Source: CAYYYG01 sp964476135
GTDB lineage: Bacteria; Patescibacteriota; Microgenomatia; UBA1406; GWC2-37-13
Reading direction: 5' to 3'
NCBI GenBank assembly: GCA_964476135.1
Contig: CAYYYG010000019.1
Span: 1 to 20,717, forward strand
Length of the DNA stretch: 20,717 bases
The stretch's first letter is position 1; each line of letters opens with the position of its first letter. Below the pieces are notes generated by a model that had not been told where the DNA came from, ran no database searches, and saw only the letters and a program-made list of their open reading frames with translations. Position numbers and translations under genes: made by a program. This document shows, piece by piece, positions 1 to 7,273 of this stretch.

Positions 1-143
1 TCGTCAATTATGAGTTTATCGCGGATGAGATTGTGCGTACTCTGGTTGCCAGTATCGGTCTGATTCTGGCTGTGCCAATTACTACTCTACTTGCATCATA
101 TATATTCAGTCACAGAATTACTTTATTGAATTCTGACAAGTGA
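1..143 (+). CDS. YibE/F-like membrane protein, C-terminal fragment
   Basis: The window opens inside a reading frame (first full codon at base 3) that ends with TGA at 141-143. About 46 residues are visible. They include the stretch EIVRTLVASIGLILAVPITT, which strongly resembles the last membrane segment of YibE/F-family proteins, followed by a short polar tail. YibE/F proteins are multi-pass membrane proteins of poorly defined transport function. Only the last hydrophobic segment is present, so the family call rests on one motif. The stop overlaps the GTG start of the next gene in the arrangement GTGA, suggesting translational coupling. The rest of the gene lies upstream of the window. Confidence 0.6.
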   Translation, partial: VNYEFIADEIVRTLVASIGLILAVPITTLLASYIFSHRITLLNSDK

Positions 144-763
144 TAAAAAAAGGTATCGCAGTCGATATCGATGAAACTCTCTCATGGACTCTGAAATATT
201 GGGTTGAAAAAATGATGGATAAGTTTGGTAATCCGGAAAATTTAACGGTCATCGAGCTTATAAAGAAATACAGATATTCGCAAAATGTACCTTATTGGCA
301 AACCCCTGAGGCGGAGAAATGGATGGAGGAGCATCGTAATGCTAATGCGGTGCAAGAGTTACTCCCAATAATAGAAGGATCTCCCCTCTATTTAAATAAG
401 ATAAACCATATAATCCCTATATCAATGTATCTTACCATAAGGCCAGAAAATGTCAGACTGGGTACATTAAATTGGTTGAAAAAACACGGTTTTCCTAACG
501 CTCAGATTGTGATGCGTCCACATAACATACATATGAAGGATGGTAACGAATGGAAAGCAAAAATTCTAAAAAAATATTATCCCAAAATTGTTGGAATAAT
601 AGACGACAATCCGGCGGTATTAAAATATTTAAGCCCGGATTATGAAGGCGCCGTATTCCTTTTTGATTCAAATACTTCAGAGCGTCAAGATATAGATGTT
701 TATCCCTGCCCTAGCTGGCAACATGTTTACGATTTTATTTTGAAAAAATTTCAGGGTGTATAA
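140..763 (+). CDS. HAD-superfamily hydrolase (5'-nucleotidase-like phosphatase)
   Basis: This 207-residue protein has the HAD catalytic layout: motif I with D9 and D11 in GIAVDIDET (nucleophile and acid/base), a motif II threonine at T99 in MYLTIRPE, a lysine-rich stretch near 138-145, and the motif IV acidic pair D155-D156 in GIIDDNPAV. The family uses an aspartyl-phosphate intermediate and Mg2+. The size and a helical cap between motifs I and II resemble deoxyribonucleotidase-type HAD enzymes, but the substrate cannot be read from sequence. The GTG at 140 is the only start that keeps motif I near the N-terminus, and it overlaps the upstream stop. The gene ends in codon GTA then TAA, and these bases form the probable -10 box of the next gene. 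It is probably cytoplasmic, as no signal or membrane segment is seen. Confidence 0.75.
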   Translation: MIKKGIAVDIDETLSWTLKYWVEKMMDKFGNPENLTVIELIKKYRYSQNVPYWQTPEAEKWMEEHRNANAVQELLPIIEGSPLYLNKINHIIPISMYLTIRPENVRLGTLNWLKKHGFPNAQIVMRPHNIHMKDGNEWKAKILKKYYPKIVGIIDDNPAVLKYLSPDYEGAVFLFDSNTSERQDIDVYPCPSWQHVYDFILKKFQGV

Positions 764-764
764 T
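759..764 (+). promoter_or_regulatory. -10 box (TATAAT) for the MFS gene, overlapping the HAD stop codon
   Basis: A consensus TATAAT ends 8 bases before the ATG at 773, and there is no Shine-Dalgarno between them. Initiation about 7 bases after a -10 box would start the mRNA at or next to the ATG, giving a leaderless transcript. The TAA stop of the HAD gene (761-763) lies inside the hexamer. No convincing -35 was found. Confidence 0.5.
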
Positions 765-772
765 GAATTAAT

Positions 773-1924
773 ATGCATACTTACGCTCAGTATCACGATC
801 TTCCTCATCATAAGCACGGACGAGTTAACGCTTTTTTTATGGCGACGGTAATCAGAACATTCGTAATCTCTTACCTGATTTTGTTTCTGCCGATATTAAT
901 AATGGAGCATTTTTCTTATTTTGGAACCCAGATTTCACTACTGATTACCGGATGTTATTTTGTATTCCTTTCGGTTGTGCAACTTCTATATATCCCCGCG
1001 ATTTCATATATATCTTCAAATCTTGGTCTGAGATTTTCATTCTTTTTGGGTTTGTTGTTTTTATTGAGTTTTATTTTGATGATGAATAGCACCTATTATT
1101 TGGTGTCTTTACTTTTTTTAGGACTCGCCGCGATGTTCTGGTGGTATAGTTACCATCTTTATTTCACCCAATATGCATCTAGAGGTAAATACGGTAAAGC
1201 GGCTGGACTGGTAGAAGCTTTCAGTGTTTTATCCGGTGCACTGGCTCCCTCTATCGGAGGATATCTGCTAATTCAGTACGGCTCTTCTGTTTATTTTATT
1301 TTCGGAGCCGTAGTACTCATCTTGGCATTTGTTTTTGTATTTTATATACGCTCTCATCGCGCGGTCAAAGCAATTGGTTACCGTGATATTCTTAATGTTT
1401 ATCGAAAGCGCCGGCGCGATTACTTCGCGTTTATCGGCGCCGGCGCTGAGGAGGCCATAGGAACAATAATCTGGCCATTGCTTCTGTATTTTATATTCCA
1501 GGACTTTCTTAAGGTAGGCTCCTATTTTTCATTTGTAATGATGGCTGTTTCGGTAACCAACTATCTAGTTGGATTAGTAAGCGATAAGTTCAAAAAGGAG
1601 AGGCTTGAAGAAATAGGCTCCACTGCTGTATTTTCGAGTTGGATAATAAGAGTATTTACCCAGAATCCGGCTCTTCTTGGAATAGTGGAGGTGATTTATA
1701 AATTTTTTCTAACATTTTTTCGATTACCCTTACTTGTAATCGCATACGACCATGCTTTTGAAGATAAGGAGTCGTACATCGCATTTCGTGAAGCGAGTTA
1801 TAAAATTGGGGCGATACTGGGTTACTTGTCGTTTATATTTGTGGTTATATCAGGATTGCCGTTATGGTCGATACTTCTGTTTTCAGCAGTGTATTCGCTT
1901 TTTCCCATGCGTATTAAAAGCTGA
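773..1924 (+). CDS. Major facilitator superfamily transporter
   Basis: This 383-residue polytopic membrane protein has roughly 11-12 hydrophobic segments in two halves separated by a basic cytoplasmic loop around residues 195-215 (rich in R and K, near YRKRRRD). The sequence GLVSDKFKKER, at the start of the second half, matches the MFS loop 8-9 copy of motif A (G-x3-D-x2-x-x-R-like). A histidine-rich N-terminus precedes the first membrane segment. The overall length is typical of compact MFS permeases. Nothing indicates the transported substrate. The start is the ATG placed 8 bases after TATAAT. The gene converges with the minus-strand hydrolase, and the two stop codons are adjacent with no room for a terminator hairpin. 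Confidence 0.75.
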   Translation: MHTYAQYHDLPHHKHGRVNAFFMATVIRTFVISYLILFLPILIMEHFSYFGTQISLLITGCYFVFLSVVQLLYIPAISYISSNLGLRFSFFLGLLFLLSFILMMNSTYYLVSLLFLGLAAMFWWYSYHLYFTQYASRGKYGKAAGLVEAFSVLSGALAPSIGGYLLIQYGSSVYFIFGAVVLILAFVFVFYIRSHRAVKAIGYRDILNVYRKRRRDYFAFIGAGAEEAIGTIIWPLLLYFIFQDFLKVGSYFSFVMMAVSVTNYLVGLVSDKFKKERLEEIGSTAVFSSWIIRVFTQNPALLGIVEVIYKFFLTFFRLPLLVIAYDHAFEDKESYIAFREASYKIGAILGYLSFIFVVISGLPLWSILLFSAVYSLFPMRIKS

Positions 1925-2497
1925 TCAATTCGTCTTTTTAAATACTTCTAGGAATTTGTCGTAGTAAGTGTAATAAAGGTATCCGTTCAAAATTAACAGT
2001 CCAGGGAATACAACCATGTTTTCCATAAAGCCTTTTGTTTTCATACGTAGAATTCTAAGCGGAGGAATGCCGAATTTTATCGGGATTGGAAAGAGCCAGG
2101 GGACGCCGTCGCGAGTAAAAGTGTCCATTACAAGATGCGATATGAACCCGATCATAAACGCCCACCATACTGCCGTCTCGTCTACGATTAGCGTATGGGA
2201 GGCGGCGGTTAGAAATACTTTTACGATGAATCCAGCAATCGCTATGCCGATTATTGAATGTGAGATAAAGCGGTGACCACCGAATAATGGATGAAGAATA
2301 CGGCCGAATACCGATCCCGCCGGGATTCGATTCCAGAGTGCCGCTGTTGGTTGGTCAAGATCAGGTGCTAGGCCGCCGATCATATTTGCGCTGAAGGCAA
2401 CAATAATCGTTCCAAGCGACATATCAGGAGTCGGCATGGTTGCGACAACATAAGTTAACGCCGTAAAAGCGGCAAGATCATGAGTTCGTCCGGTCAT
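1925..2497 (-). CDS. YdjM/DUF457-type membrane-bound metal-dependent hydrolase
   Basis: This 190-residue protein belongs to the YdjM family, annotated as inner-membrane putative metal hydrolases. Visible family marks are H6 in the N-terminal RTHD, the acidic pair D46 and D48 in APDLDQP, H75 and H80 in GGHRFISHS, and H121 with D125 in HLVMDTFTRDG. These would form a metal site facing the membrane surface. Hydrophobic segments occur near residues 13-40, 81-98, 110-122 and 160-176. The physiological substrate is unknown. The ATG lies only 4 bases after the glmS stop, so the gene is probably co-transcribed with and downstream of glmS. Confidence 0.75.
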   Translation of the reverse strand: MTGRTHDLAAFTALTYVVATMPTPDMSLGTIIVAFSANMIGGLAPDLDQPTAALWNRIPAGSVFGRILHPLFGGHRFISHSIIGIAIAGFIVKVFLTAASHTLIVDETAVWWAFMIGFISHLVMDTFTRDGVPWLFPIPIKFGIPPLRILRMKTKGFMENMVVFPGLLILNGYLYYTYYDKFLEVFKKTN

Positions 2498-2501
2498 CTA
2501 C

Positions 2502-4268
2502 TTATTTTACCGTAACACTTTTTGCTATGTTGCGTGGTTTATCGATATTATTTCCTAGTTTTTTTGCCAGATAATAAGACAATAGTTGAAAGGGAATAAT
2601 ATTCATGATAGCCGATGTCTCTCCACTGTCGGGTGTTTTTATAAGCGTATCGAATCTATCGTTTTCAATCGGACCAATACCGGTGACATGGGCACCCCTG
2701 GCTTTCACTTGGCTTGCAGAATTCATGACGTCATCGAATGCAACATCACGGGAAAACGCGATCACGACATGAGTGCCCTTTTCGATAAGAGTGATAGCAT
2801 AGTGCTTAAGGTCGCCCGCTGGGATCGCGTGCGCGTGTTTGTAAGTGCCCTCGATGAGCTTTACCATGCCCTCACGGACTATCTGTAGATTTTCGAAAGC
2901 CCCTAGTAACAATATATCCTTTGTAAGGGAGAGTTTGTCTGAAAGCGCGATTATCGCATCGTGATTCTGCTTATTATTAAGGTAATCTGATATCGATGTC
3001 GATAAAGCGCTGATATTTGTTATGCCCTCTTCTTTTTTGCCAGCCGCGATTTTGCTGATATAGTATCCCCACGCAATCTGTGAAGTAAATATTTTCGTCG
3101 ACATAACGCAGATTTCAGGCCCTGCATTGGCCATAAAAGGAAAGTCTGCCATCCGACTCATCATGGATCCCGGCATGTTTACATAGGTCGCTATGGGCAC
3201 TTTCTTCTTTTTGAGAATTTCCAAAACCTCAAGTACGTCAGCTGTTTCACCGCTTTGGGAGGGGGCGATAACGATATCTGTTTCGTTAATGAGCGGGATA
3301 TAGTCCTTCGCGTCGGCACCTATAAGGCTGGTAGCATCTATGCCAGCGTACAGTCTCAGATAAAAAGCAATCTGAGCTGCGGCAATCCCTGCCGTTCCGG
3401 AGCCTATAGTGAAGACTCTCTTTGAGCTTTTAAGTTTACTTATGAATTCATCCAAAAATTCCGGCTGCTTTAATACTGATAATAATGCTTCAGGCGTATC
3501 GGCAATTTCTTTTATCATATGGTGTTCATATTGGTGTTTGTCTCGGTCGCCTTCCTTGATGGTTACAGGAGTAAGCTGAAGTGTCTTTGGTGCTCCTGTT
3601 TTTATATCAAGTATTTTAATTTGACTGTTGCTGCACACGACCATTTCACCGTTTTCAATCGTCTGTGCAGTAGTTACATAGGGGGCAAAAGATAACATAT
3701 CCGATGATAGGTAAATTTCGCCGGAATTTTCATTTTTACCGATTACAAGCGGGGAACCGTTACGTGCTGCAATGATTGTCCCATCGCTAGAAAGTAATAT
3801 GATTGTATTTCTGCCAGTAATTATGTTATACACTTCACGGACAGCCTCGACCAGGGTGTTATTTTTTTGAGATTCTTCTATGAGCCTGACGATAACCTCC
3901 GTATCCGTTTGGCTAAAGAATACATAGTTTTTTTCTAGCAGGGTTTTTTTAAGATCGGTAAAATTTTCGACAATCCCATTTTGAGCTAACACAAATGAAC
4001 CGTTACTTGCTGCGTGCGGATGTGCATTCACTTGTGTGACTGCTCCGTGGGTCGCCCATCTTGTATGGCCAATTCCTATTGAACCCGGGGGTTTTTCACT
4101 ATTTTCTACATTATCAAGAATGCCCGTTTGCTTAACGGTTGAAATTTTTCCTTCATTAAGGATAGAGATTCCCCAAGAGTCATACCCACGATAATCCAGT
4201 CGCTTAAGACCATCTATAACAACATCAGCGGCACTTTTTTGGCCGATATAACCATATATACCACACAT
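2502..4268 (-). CDS. glmS: Glutamine-fructose-6-phosphate aminotransferase (isomerizing)
   Basis: GlmS converts fructose 6-phosphate and glutamine to glucosamine 6-phosphate, the entry to UDP-GlcNAc and peptidoglycan. The 588-residue protein starts MCGIYGYIG, so after Met removal Cys is the N-terminal nucleophile of the glutaminase domain. The frame is open 10 codons further up, but that start would bury the nucleophile and is rejected. Other marks are the glutaminase motifs RGYDSWG, GHTRWATHG and the HPHAA region, then two SIS sugar-isomerase domains with GSGTAG and PSQSGETADV, and the family C-terminus DKPRNIAKSVTV. Length matches the family (about 600). No Shine-Dalgarno precedes the start; a TAATAT lies 14 bases upstream. 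The YdjM-like gene follows directly. Confidence 0.95.
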   Translation of the reverse strand: MCGIYGYIGQKSAADVVIDGLKRLDYRGYDSWGISILNEGKISTVKQTGILDNVENSEKPPGSIGIGHTRWATHGAVTQVNAHPHAASNGSFVLAQNGIVENFTDLKKTLLEKNYVFFSQTDTEVIVRLIEESQKNNTLVEAVREVYNIITGRNTIILLSSDGTIIAARNGSPLVIGKNENSGEIYLSSDMLSFAPYVTTAQTIENGEMVVCSNSQIKILDIKTGAPKTLQLTPVTIKEGDRDKHQYEHHMIKEIADTPEALLSVLKQPEFLDEFISKLKSSKRVFTIGSGTAGIAAAQIAFYLRLYAGIDATSLIGADAKDYIPLINETDIVIAPSQSGETADVLEVLEILKKKKVPIATYVNMPGSMMSRMADFPFMANAGPEICVMSTKIFTSQIAWGYYISKIAAGKKEEGITNISALSTSISDYLNNKQNHDAIIALSDKLSLTKDILLLGAFENLQIVREGMVKLIEGTYKHAHAIPAGDLKHYAITLIEKGTHVVIAFSRDVAFDDVMNSASQVKARGAHVTGIGPIENDRFDTLIKTPDSGETSAIMNIIPFQLLSYYLAKKLGNNIDKPRNIAKSVTVK

Positions 4269-4363
4269 AGGATTGGTAAAAAATATTAAAGAAGCCAATA
4301 AAGCAGAAAGGGTAGTGTTGTGCAGCCTTTTTTTATTTGCCGAATTGCTTCGGCTGTTATTAT

Positions 4364-4517
4364 AAGGCCTTTAGGCTGACAACAGCAGCCTGAAGGTTTC
4401 CGCAGATACTCCGTCCGAAAAATTCGGGCGGGTCCGATCCCCTGTGACTATAGTCGCAGGGCCTTCTCCTCGTATTCCTATCTGGTAAGATAGGACCACA
4501 CGCTTGAATATTTTTTA
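4364..4517 (+). ncRNA. Candidate structured RNA, family not recognised
   Basis: In the only long non-coding gap there are four strong stems. Stem A pairs 4368-4378 with 4386-4396 (11 bp, loop ACAACAG). Stem B pairs 4411-4419 with 4423-4431 (9 bp). Stem C pairs 4440-4448 with 4453-4461 (9 bp, loop TATA). Stem D pairs 4476-4483 with 4488-4495 (8 bp, loop GGTA). Stems A, B and C each contain one T-G position that is a G-U wobble in a plus-strand RNA but an A-C mismatch in a minus-strand RNA, so the fold favours plus-strand transcription. A short helix 4405-4409/4472-4476 could enclose B and C, and 4353-4358 could form a pseudoknot with 4381-4386 across loop A. A hairpin at 4340-4355 precedes it and a T6 run (4511-4516) follows. 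No SRP, RNase P, tmRNA or 6S consensus was recognised. Ends are approximate. Confidence 0.5.
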
Positions 4518-4552
4518 ATTACACCCAATAAGCTCTATAGCTTTAGACCTAT

Positions 4553-4558
4553 ATTATA
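4553..4558 (-). promoter_or_regulatory. Possible minus-strand -10 box (TATAAT) upstream of glmS
   Basis: The minus strand reads TATAAT here, between the LamG gene and glmS. A second perfect TATAAT occurs on the minus strand at 4359-4364. Either could drive glmS with a leader of roughly 85 to 280 bases. Neither has a clear -35 element at the right spacing, so both are weak calls in an AT-rich stretch. Confidence 0.25.
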
Positions 4559-4576
4559 CCAAATTTAGTAAATAGA

Positions 4577-5656
4577 TTATACTTCACCGATGAACCCTTT
4601 TCGCCAGATTTCAAAATCGGTCAGATCGACTGTGTTGTTGTTACCGAAGTCAGCGTCTCTTGTATTGGCGTCACCTGTGAATTCTTTTCTCCAGACTTCA
4701 AAGTCGCTCAGATTTGTCAGCGAATCGCAGTTTGCATCGCCATACACTTTATTTGGACACGCTGGTGGGAGTGTGGGGGTCACACATCCTTGAGGCAGAG
4801 AGCCGTCTGTAAGTGGTGCTGATGAATTTATTCTTAAGGGTGAGGAGGGATTCGATATTGGTTCGATTTTAGCGTCGATTGTATTCGATGTGTCATCTTT
4901 GACTGTGCTTCCGGGACAATCGTCAAAGTGGTACAAAACTAAAGTATTATTATCTGGTATAAACGGAGAGTTTGGAACAGTATAGTTAAAACTATATAGT
5001 TTAATAATCGAAATTTTCATCTCGTCTATTGCGCCGGCAAACGCGGTGAATTGATTATCCGGATCTGATTTTTTCCCGCCGATTACTATATACGGGTCAA
5101 GCTCGTTCGCGGGAACTCTCGAAATATTATAAGAAATATCTCCAGATGGACCGAAGAACTGAAAATCGAGTTGACCATCAATGAATATCGACATGAGGCC
5201 GTTCGTTGCAACTCTTGTTATGGCGATGTGATGCCAGTTGCCGTCATTTATCTGGGCATTGCCGCATATAGTGTATTTCTGACTATTATCCTCAACACCA
5301 AAGGCGATCGCGCCGCCACTTAAAGATACGCCAAAGCCGCCTTTGTCTGGAATGCCTTCTGTTTGGGTGGCATCGATAATAATATTACCCTTCAACCAAT
5401 TGTCGGTGCCTGTTACACATGCTGGTGATGTATTTTTCTCCGGTATTGATTTCATGAACCATTCTATTGTGAAAGCTGAGGAACCAATGCTTGCGAGAAC
5501 ACTTGTCCTCGGAATCTTTACGATCCCTGGTTTGTTTAGTTGGTCATGCCCATAAAATTCTAGCGCGGATCCTGATGTAATCTGAGCAAATAAAGGAGGT
5601 GGTGTAAAACAGGCTATGAATACTGACAAACTTAAAATATGCAATATGTATTTCAT
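4577..5656 (-). CDS. Secreted LamG-like protein with C-terminal dockerin-type repeats
   Basis: This 359-residue protein has a signal peptide (hydrophobic 5-23, probable cut after LFA-24). Residues about 29-270 look like a LamG / concanavalin A-like jelly-roll domain, with phrases typical of that fold such as FTIEWFMK, DGNWHHIAITR, IFIDGQLD, AGAIDEMKI and LVLYHFDD. A proline-rich linker follows. The last 55 residues hold two dockerin-type EF-hand-like repeats, one with GDANCDSLTNLSDFEVWRK and one with DFGNNNTVDLTDFEIWRK, each with Asp/Asn at calcium-loop positions. Dockerins bind cohesin modules, but none is visible in this window. The likely role is extracellular carbohydrate or protein binding; no catalytic residues are apparent. 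It is divergent from the CvpA-CAP gene across a palindromic promoter region. Confidence 0.8.
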   Translation of the reverse strand: MKYILHILSLSVFIACFTPPPLFAQITSGSALEFYGHDQLNKPGIVKIPRTSVLASIGSSAFTIEWFMKSIPEKNTSPACVTGTDNWLKGNIIIDATQTEGIPDKGGFGVSLSGGAIAFGVEDNSQKYTICGNAQINDGNWHHIAITRVATNGLMSIFIDGQLDFQFFGPSGDISYNISRVPANELDPYIVIGGKKSDPDNQFTAFAGAIDEMKISIIKLYSFNYTVPNSPFIPDNNTLVLYHFDDCPGSTVKDDTSNTIDAKIEPISNPSSPLRINSSAPLTDGSLPQGCVTPTLPPACPNKVYGDANCDSLTNLSDFEVWRKEFTGDANTRDADFGNNNTVDLTDFEIWRKGFIGEV

Positions 5657-5679
5657 CGTGTTTATTTGGGATCACTGTC

Positions 5680-5705
5680 TATAAATTTATTATAATAAAT
5701 TTATA
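5680..5705. promoter_or_regulatory. Perfect 26-bp palindrome with overlapping divergent -10 boxes
   Basis: The left half TATAAATTTATTA (5680-5692) is followed without a gap by its exact reverse complement TAATAAATTTATA (5693-5705). Because the centre is symmetric, each strand reads a consensus TATAAT (plus 5691-5696, minus 5694-5689). The plus-strand box ends 10 bases before the CvpA-CAP ATG at 5707; the minus-strand box lies 32 bases before the LamG-dockerin ATG. It could be a bidirectional core promoter, an operator for a dimeric regulator, or both. Confidence 0.55.
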
Positions 5706-5706
5706 A

Positions 5707-6681
5707 ATGAACAGTATATCGTTTGGATTGATCGATGCTTTTTTGGTTCTCTCAATTATAATATTTATTTTGTCTAGTCACGGCTTCGTAGAGAGCCTGC
5801 TGGATCTTATTGGTGTTGTGTTCTCGCTGTTTATGGCTTATAAGCTATATCCTAAATTAGCAGCTGTTTTGCTTCAGGATGGATCTTTGCCGGTTGGTAT
5901 AGCGAATGCGAGCAGTTTTTTCATCGGGTGGCTAATGTTTGAAATGTTGGTGTTTTTTGTCACTTACGGGTTTTTAGTCAAGGTCTTATCTGGTATTCGG
6001 TCTCATCCTTATAATAGATTATTCCGTTTTATACCCGCGACTTTACATGCTATTGTCATGTATGTCTTTTTTCTGAGCCTGGTTTTTTCGCTTCCTGTTC
6101 GAGGAGAGATAAAAGCAGCAATACTTAATTCAAAAAGCGGGCCCATGTTCATAAGTTATTCTCAAAAATTCGAGCAAACCTCCCGCGAGGTCTTCGGTAA
6201 GGCAATACTTGAATCTGTGAATTTTCTTTCCGTAAAGCAAGGGGCAACAGAATCTCGCAACATAAGGGTAGATGTAAATGAGACTCAGCTTATATATGAT
6301 ACGGAATCGGAAAGTATTATGTTTCGTTTAATTAACGAGGAAAGAGGTAAATCGACAAGAAGACTTGTGACTTACGATCCGAATTTACGAAATGTTGCCC
6401 GGAGGTATGCTAAGGAGATGTTCAGATATAGTTTTTTCTCTCACATATCACTGGTAGACGGATCTTCGGTATCTGAAAGGGTGACTCGTGATGGGATTGT
6501 ATTTGTTAATATCGGCGAAAACCTGGCATATGCGCCGGATGTCTATCTAGCGCATCAAGGTTTAATGAATTCAGAAGGGCATAAAGCAAACATTCTATCT
6601 GAGGATTTTGGCCGTGTTGGGGTGGGTGTAGTCGATGCCGGAATATGGGGGAAGATGTTTGTTCAGGTGTATACGAATTAA
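5707..6681 (+). CDS. CvpA-like membrane domain fused to a CAP (SCP/PR-1) domain
   Basis: This 324-residue protein has two parts. Residues 1 to about 130 contain four hydrophobic segments (near 5-23, 31-47, 67-92 and 111-130) and resemble the CvpA membrane family. Residues about 205-324 form a CAP domain with H246 in FFSHIS, E281 in NIGENLAYA, H302 in NSEGHKANIL and the closing GVGVV...VQVYTN strand. In CAP proteins these His and Glu residues line a metal-binding cleft. Bacterial CAP domains are usually extracytoplasmic, so the C-terminal part is predicted to face outward. The ATG is 10 bases after TATAAT with no Shine-Dalgarno. The gene converges on the sortase gene. Its function is unknown; an envelope-associated role is inferred. 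Confidence 0.8.
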   Translation: MNSISFGLIDAFLVLSIIIFILSSHGFVESLLDLIGVVFSLFMAYKLYPKLAAVLLQDGSLPVGIANASSFFIGWLMFEMLVFFVTYGFLVKVLSGIRSHPYNRLFRFIPATLHAIVMYVFFLSLVFSLPVRGEIKAAILNSKSGPMFISYSQKFEQTSREVFGKAILESVNFLSVKQGATESRNIRVDVNETQLIYDTESESIMFRLINEERGKSTRRLVTYDPNLRNVARRYAKEMFRYSFFSHISLVDGSSVSERVTRDGIVFVNIGENLAYAPDVYLAHQGLMNSEGHKANILSEDFGRVGVGVVDAGIWGKMFVQVYTN

Positions 6682-6692
6682 TCTTTATGGAT

Positions 6693-7262
6693 TCAGTTCA
6701 TCGCCTGCTTATTTGTCTCGTCTTCAGGAAATGCGACGACTATAAATCGCATCGAATCCAAAAAGCCGGTACATGTATATACAGTGATTCTTTTATCTGT
6801 CGTTTGATTTAGTATTCCTATCTGATCGGGTTTGACAGTTCCCGTATATTCGACAATAAAGGTGGTCGTGGTTCCATCGGTGTAGGTGATTATAATTTTT
6901 GCATTCGGCTTTATATCGATTAGTCTTCCAAGCAGTTTTTCCCAATTATGACCATATAAAATACTGTTGCCTGTTTCCCCTGGTATAGGAGAGGTTGCTA
7001 AATATGACACTCCTTCACTTGTTGTCTCCCATTTTCCATCATTTATTTTAGCCGGCACAATGGGCAATTTGATTTTAAGCTCCGGTATTTCAAGGAGCAA
7101 CGGTTCAGCCTTCGAAGCTGGGAGCGATTCTTTCATTGACGCATTCTGTACATTTTTGTATGACTTTATTTTAAGCCTCACAGGTGTAAGACGCATCTGA
7201 TAAAGGTATAGGCTTATACCTATGAGTAATAGTCCGGCAAATATGAGTATTTTCGAGAACAT
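6693..7262 (-). CDS. Class D/E-like sortase (transpeptidase)
   Basis: Sortases cleave a sorting motif in a surface protein and attach it to the cell wall or another acceptor. This 189-residue protein has an N-terminal membrane anchor (about 4-22), a spacer, and the sortase barrel. The catalytic triad is visible: H105 in LYGHNW, C164 in VYTCTGF, and R172 in DSMRFIVVA. The TxTC-type motif and short length fit the single-anchor class D or E enzymes. Class E sortases are known to favour LAxTG, and the gene immediately upstream encodes a protein with LASTG. An AAAGG sequence six bases before the ATG is a plausible ribosome-binding site. The upstream stop is 9 bases away, so the pair is almost certainly co-transcribed. 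Confidence 0.88.
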   Translation of the reverse strand: MFSKILIFAGLLLIGISLYLYQMRLTPVRLKIKSYKNVQNASMKESLPASKAEPLLLEIPELKIKLPIVPAKINDGKWETTSEGVSYLATSPIPGETGNSILYGHNWEKLLGRLIDIKPNAKIIITYTDGTTTTFIVEYTGTVKPDQIGILNQTTDKRITVYTCTGFLDSMRFIVVAFPEDETNKQAMN

Positions 7263-7268
7263 ATTTTA

Positions 7269-7273
7269 CCTTT
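7269..7273 (-). promoter_or_regulatory. Shine-Dalgarno-like AAAGG for the sortase gene
   Basis: On the minus strand AAAGG lies 6 bases before the sortase ATG and partly overlaps the stop codon of the surface-protein gene. It is one of few Shine-Dalgarno-like sites in the window and occurs at an internal operon gene, consistent with ribosome reloading after termination. Confidence 0.45.

Noticed and set aside
1915..1935. A bidirectional terminator between the convergent MFS and YdjM-like genes.
   Set aside because: The stop codons are directly adjacent, and no hairpin with a T-run is visible around the junction.
4269..4298. A longer glmS frame starting 10 codons upstream (MASLIFFTNP...).
   Set aside because: GlmS needs Cys directly after the initiator Met as the glutaminase nucleophile, so the start at 4268 is correct.
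4429..4445. A T-arm-like sequence (GGGTCCGATCCCC) suggesting a tRNA or tmRNA end.
   Set aside because: Only three pairs form, no acceptor stem, anticodon arm or CCA is present, and the bases are better used in stems B and C.
4511..4516. An intrinsic terminator for the candidate RNA formed by stem D and the T6 run.
   Set aside because: The T-run begins 15 bases after the stem, too far for a standard intrinsic terminator. It is mentioned only as a possible 3' boundary.
4269..4545. A glmS ribozyme in the minus-strand leader of glmS. The minus strand has AGCG, then a hairpin, then ACGAGG, in the same order as the start of that ribozyme.
   Set aside because: The highly conserved core (TTATCGA and TTCGGCGG-type segments) is absent, and the G-U pairs of the other stems favour the plus strand. 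I regard the resemblance as chance.
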